Assembly: GCA_003934925.1 (NCBI GenBank)
Contig: JQIX01000064.1
Span: 1-64,000, forward strand
DNA: 64,000 nt
Direction of reading: 5' to 3'
Origin: Epsilonproteobacteria bacterium (ex Lamellibrachia satsuma)
Lineage (GTDB): Bacteria; Campylobacterota; Campylobacteria; Campylobacterales; Sulfurovaceae
Shown: one piece after another, positions 61,906 to 64,000 of the stretch
Numbering within the stretch: position 1 is the stretch's first letter
Layout of the letters: every line of letters starts with the position of its first letter
The notes under the pieces: generated by a model
What the model was told of the DNA's origin: nothing
Seen by the model: the letters and a program-made list of their open reading frames with translations, nothing else
The model's database searches: none
Program-made: the position numbers and the translations under genes

Positions 61906-63033
61906 ATGACAACAAAATATCTTTTCAGCAAAAGATTTGTAACGGTAGTGGTGACCGCCATTGGTTTATGTTTTGGCGTTTTGGCATATGCTGCTGAGTT
62001 TAGTGCGGATCTGCGTGTCACAGAAGACAATAATAAGACAGAGAGCGGAAAATTATATGTAAAATCTGATCTTGTACGTATGGAGAAACTTAAGGGAGCG
62101 GACCAGGCTATCTTGATCACCGATGTACAGAAAAATGTTACAAGTGTATTGGATGTTAAAGGAAAACGGTATTTTGTTCTACCCATGGATATCACCGGAT
62201 TTATCCCTCCGCGGGAGATCATTGACAATACTGTCAAAAAACAGGTTGGATCAGAAAATGTCGGCATCCGTCAGTGCAAGAAGTACCAGTATTTTTTGCC
62301 TGACAGCAAGAAAGTAGTGGTGACCCAATGGGTAGATACGACGATCAATTTCCCTGTCAAGGTTTGCTATCACAATGTCAAATCATTAAGAATACCGTAT
62401 GAAAATGGATGCTGGGAATTGAGCAATATCCAGGAGGGGCCAGTAGATGATGCCTTGTTCCAAGTACCTCAAAACTATCAAAAGGCAACGGTCAGTATGA
62501 TCGATATGGGTGATACGGGTAAAGAAACCACCCAATCATCATCTGCGCCAAGAGATGAAACTGTCATGCTCATTGATATGGCGAAGCTGGAGTACACAAA
62601 GGGAAATAAGGTTGCCTCGCTTCTACAGCTAAAGTATGCTTTGAAAGCCGTTTGGCAGGAAATACCCTTCATGGCAGCCGACGTGCGTCTGGTCAACAAA
62701 CGCGGCAGTTTTGAACCAAGAAAGAGCAATATCTATAAAATAGGTGAACGAATCTACCTTGCCTGCCATGTTCTTGGCTACCAATTTAAGGAGGGTCGGG
62801 CACAAATGACGGCCGACTTTTACTTTTTGGATATGAAAGGTGAGATTTTGTTCAGCCAAAAAAATTTCGGTCACTTTAAAATGGAATCTGCCATTCCAAA
62901 CCCTACAACCCAATTGGATTTTAATTTTAGTATGAGTGGAATTAGTGCTGGGAATTATGTGATTAAAGTAGTGCTCCACGATAAGAATTCAGCTCAAAGT
63001 ATTGAGTTTACAAAAGATATTTTGTTTAAATAG
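61906..63033 (+). CDS. Secreted DUF4412-like protein
   Basis: 375 aa with a signal peptide (1-29, likely cut after YAAE region AYA). The first half (30-205) follows the pattern of DUF4412/LolA-like beta proteins: repeated short strands, SDLVRMEKL and ITDVQKNVTSVLDVKGKRYFVLP. Two Cys residues (about 123 and 151/163) may pair. The C-terminal half (about 225-375) is a separate beta-sandwich. AGGAGG precedes the ATG. A lipoprotein-like carrier or envelope stress role is possible; nothing specific is visible. Confidence 0.65.
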   Translation: MTTKYLFSKRFVTVVVTAIGLCFGVLAYAAEFSADLRVTEDNNKTESGKLYVKSDLVRMEKLKGADQAILITDVQKNVTSVLDVKGKRYFVLPMDITGFIPPREIIDNTVKKQVGSENVGIRQCKKYQYFLPDSKKVVVTQWVDTTINFPVKVCYHNVKSLRIPYENGCWELSNIQEGPVDDALFQVPQNYQKATVSMIDMGDTGKETTQSSSAPRDETVMLIDMAKLEYTKGNKVASLLQLKYALKAVWQEIPFMAADVRLVNKRGSFEPRKSNIYKIGERIYLACHVLGYQFKEGRAQMTADFYFLDMKGEILFSQKNFGHFKMESAIPNPTTQLDFNFSMSGISAGNYVIKVVLHDKNSAQSIEFTKDILFK

Positions 63034-63070
63034 TTACTTCTTACATCAGCAGAATATCCATAATGTGAAA

Positions 63071-63105
63071 AGTTGACTTCTTGCACTAAAGCAGAAGTCA
63101 ATTTT
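63071..63105 (+). terminator. Terminator after the DUF4412-like gene
   Basis: TTGACTTCT (63,073-63,081) and AGAAGTCAA (63,093-63,101) form a 9-bp stem with an 11-nt loop, followed by TTTTC and preceded by GAAAA. Confidence 0.7.
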
Positions 63106-63194
63106 CATCAATTACATTTCCATTTAATTATACCACAATCAAAACCTCCAAAAATCCTATTTTTTTGCTAAAATAATGAATAAAGGATTTCAAT

Positions 63195-64000
63195 ATGTTT
63201 AAGAAAAATCTAAAAAATACACTTTTGCTCTTTATTTTACTACTTTCATATACTTCTGTCTCTATGGCGTCTGGCAAGATAATCACTATTGCAGGTACAG
63301 CCGATCTGCAAGGCATGATGGAAGCTTCACATCATAAGTTCGATCTTAATGGAGACGGCAAAAAAGAGAAGATGATGATGGGTGGTATTGCATATATTGC
63401 AACGGTTTATAAAAACTTGCAAAAAGAGAATCCAAATACAGTCATTGTCTCCACGGGAGATGACTTGATGAACAAGTATTTTCATACCTATAAAGGAAAA
63501 GCGATCTTCTCACTTATGTCTGATGCAGGTTATGAACTCTATGCCTTTGGGAATCATGAGTTTGACAAAGGCAGCAAAGTACTCTCTGAAGCACTTGGCA
63601 ATGCAACATTCACACCGATATGCAGTGATCTGGATGTCTCAACTTCAGCACTTAAAGGCAAATGTGAACCCTATGTCATTAAAGAAATAGACGGTGTGAA
63701 GGTAGGGTTCTTTTCGCTTATGACAGAAGACCTTCCTTTGGTCACAAGTGAAAGAAGTGTTAAGATCATTTCAGACAATGTCACTACTGCCAAGATGATG
63801 ATAAAGCTTCTAAGAGACAAGGGAGTACGTCTTATAGTGGCACTTTCACATATAGGGTATAAGCAGGACAGAGTACTTGCAAAGCAGGTGAAGGGAATAG
63901 ATCTCATCTTTGGCGGTCACTCTCATGAGTATGTCAAGAAGATAGGACGTATCAACAAAACAGCTATTGTTAACGGTGGAGAACAGGGAATACAGATCAT
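63195..64000 (+). CDS. 5'-nucleotidase / bifunctional metallophosphatase, 5' part
   Basis: Opens at ATG 63,195 (AAAGGA upstream) and runs off the right window edge after 268 codons. A signal peptide (1-26, ending SVSMAS) is followed by the UshA-type metallophosphoesterase domain: TADLQG (about 34), STGDDLM (about 81), GNHEFDKG (about 117-124), ALSHIGYKQD (about 215) and GGHSHEY (about 237). The first motif has TADLQG where UshA has TND-HG; metal ligands Asp and His/Gln may differ. The C-terminal substrate-binding domain lies outside the window. Confidence 0.88.
   Translation, partial: MFKKNLKNTLLLFILLLSYTSVSMASGKIITIAGTADLQGMMEASHHKFDLNGDGKKEKMMMGGIAYIATVYKNLQKENPNTVIVSTGDDLMNKYFHTYKGKAIFSLMSDAGYELYAFGNHEFDKGSKVLSEALGNATFTPICSDLDVSTSALKGKCEPYVIKEIDGVKVGFFSLMTEDLPLVTSERSVKIISDNVTTAKMMIKLLRDKGVRLIVALSHIGYKQDRVLAKQVKGIDLIFGGHSHEYVKKIGRINKTAIVNGGEQGIQI

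Overview
The window looks like a chromosome segment of a sulfur- or hydrogen-oxidising member of the Campylobacterota (Sulfurovum/Sulfurimonas type). This is inferred from the fused CcsBA cytochrome c assembly protein, the aroB-mscS-mtaB-ftsH-like-bioV gene string (which I recall from Helicobacter), MagIII, AcnB, the AmmeMemoRadiSam pair, an AT-rich base composition and frequent TTG/GTG starts. No species call is made.

Layout. 1-8,365 is core chromosome: the tail of an unknown gene, three tRNAs (Gly-GCC, Gly-TCC, Leu-CAA), ftsK, a small conserved gene, acnB, ygiQ and the ybgC thioesterase. 8,366-27,350 is an integrated mobilizable element of about 19 kb, inserted at an 11-bp core in the first codons of ybgC. 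It carries a tyrosine integrase and small HTH protein; homologues of IncP/RP4 transfer proteins (TraI relaxase, TraJ, TraK, TraL, TraM, TrbJ, a TrbK-like lipoprotein, TrbL); a putative replication initiator with 24-bp iteron-like repeats inside its gene; and cargo. The cargo is an HTH + HEPN-like pair, a type III restriction-modification system, a nucleotidyltransferase-fold (DUF6932-like) gene with a partner, and a gamma-glutamylcyclotransferase fusion. An 18-bp repeat recurs at cargo borders, and a 42-bp sequence occurs in inverted copies upstream of traJ and beyond the relaxase gene. No secretion ATPase or coupling protein is seen, so the element probably relies on a helper for transfer.

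27,351-64,000 returns to core chromosome: a conserved Cys-rich membrane protein, a GGDEF-EAL protein, amrS-amrB-pcm, mltB, a citE-like gene, a TauE permease, uvrA, two tandem paralogous small membrane proteins each preceded by a c-di-GMP-I (GEMM-I)-like riboswitch, polA, ccsBA, tcdA-surE, greA-argC, lpxH-yqaA, tgt, a COG3400-type protein, the aroB-mscS-mtaB-ftsH-like-bioV operon, lepB, a Nudix-magIII-SDR string, a DUF4412-like secreted protein and the start of a 5'-nucleotidase.

How it fits together. Element transcription of int probably now runs into ybgC, because the native ybgC start and promoter were displaced 19 kb away to 27,327-27,392. The GGDEF-EAL enzyme and the two GEMM-controlled membrane genes lie about 8 kb apart and suggest a local c-di-GMP circuit. 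The FtsH-like protein in the aroB operon has lost the zinc-protease HExxH motif. The only gene-free stretch above 300 bases is 27,187-27,498; it holds the element's right end, attR and the displaced ybgC start. All functional calls rest on reading motifs; no database search was run.
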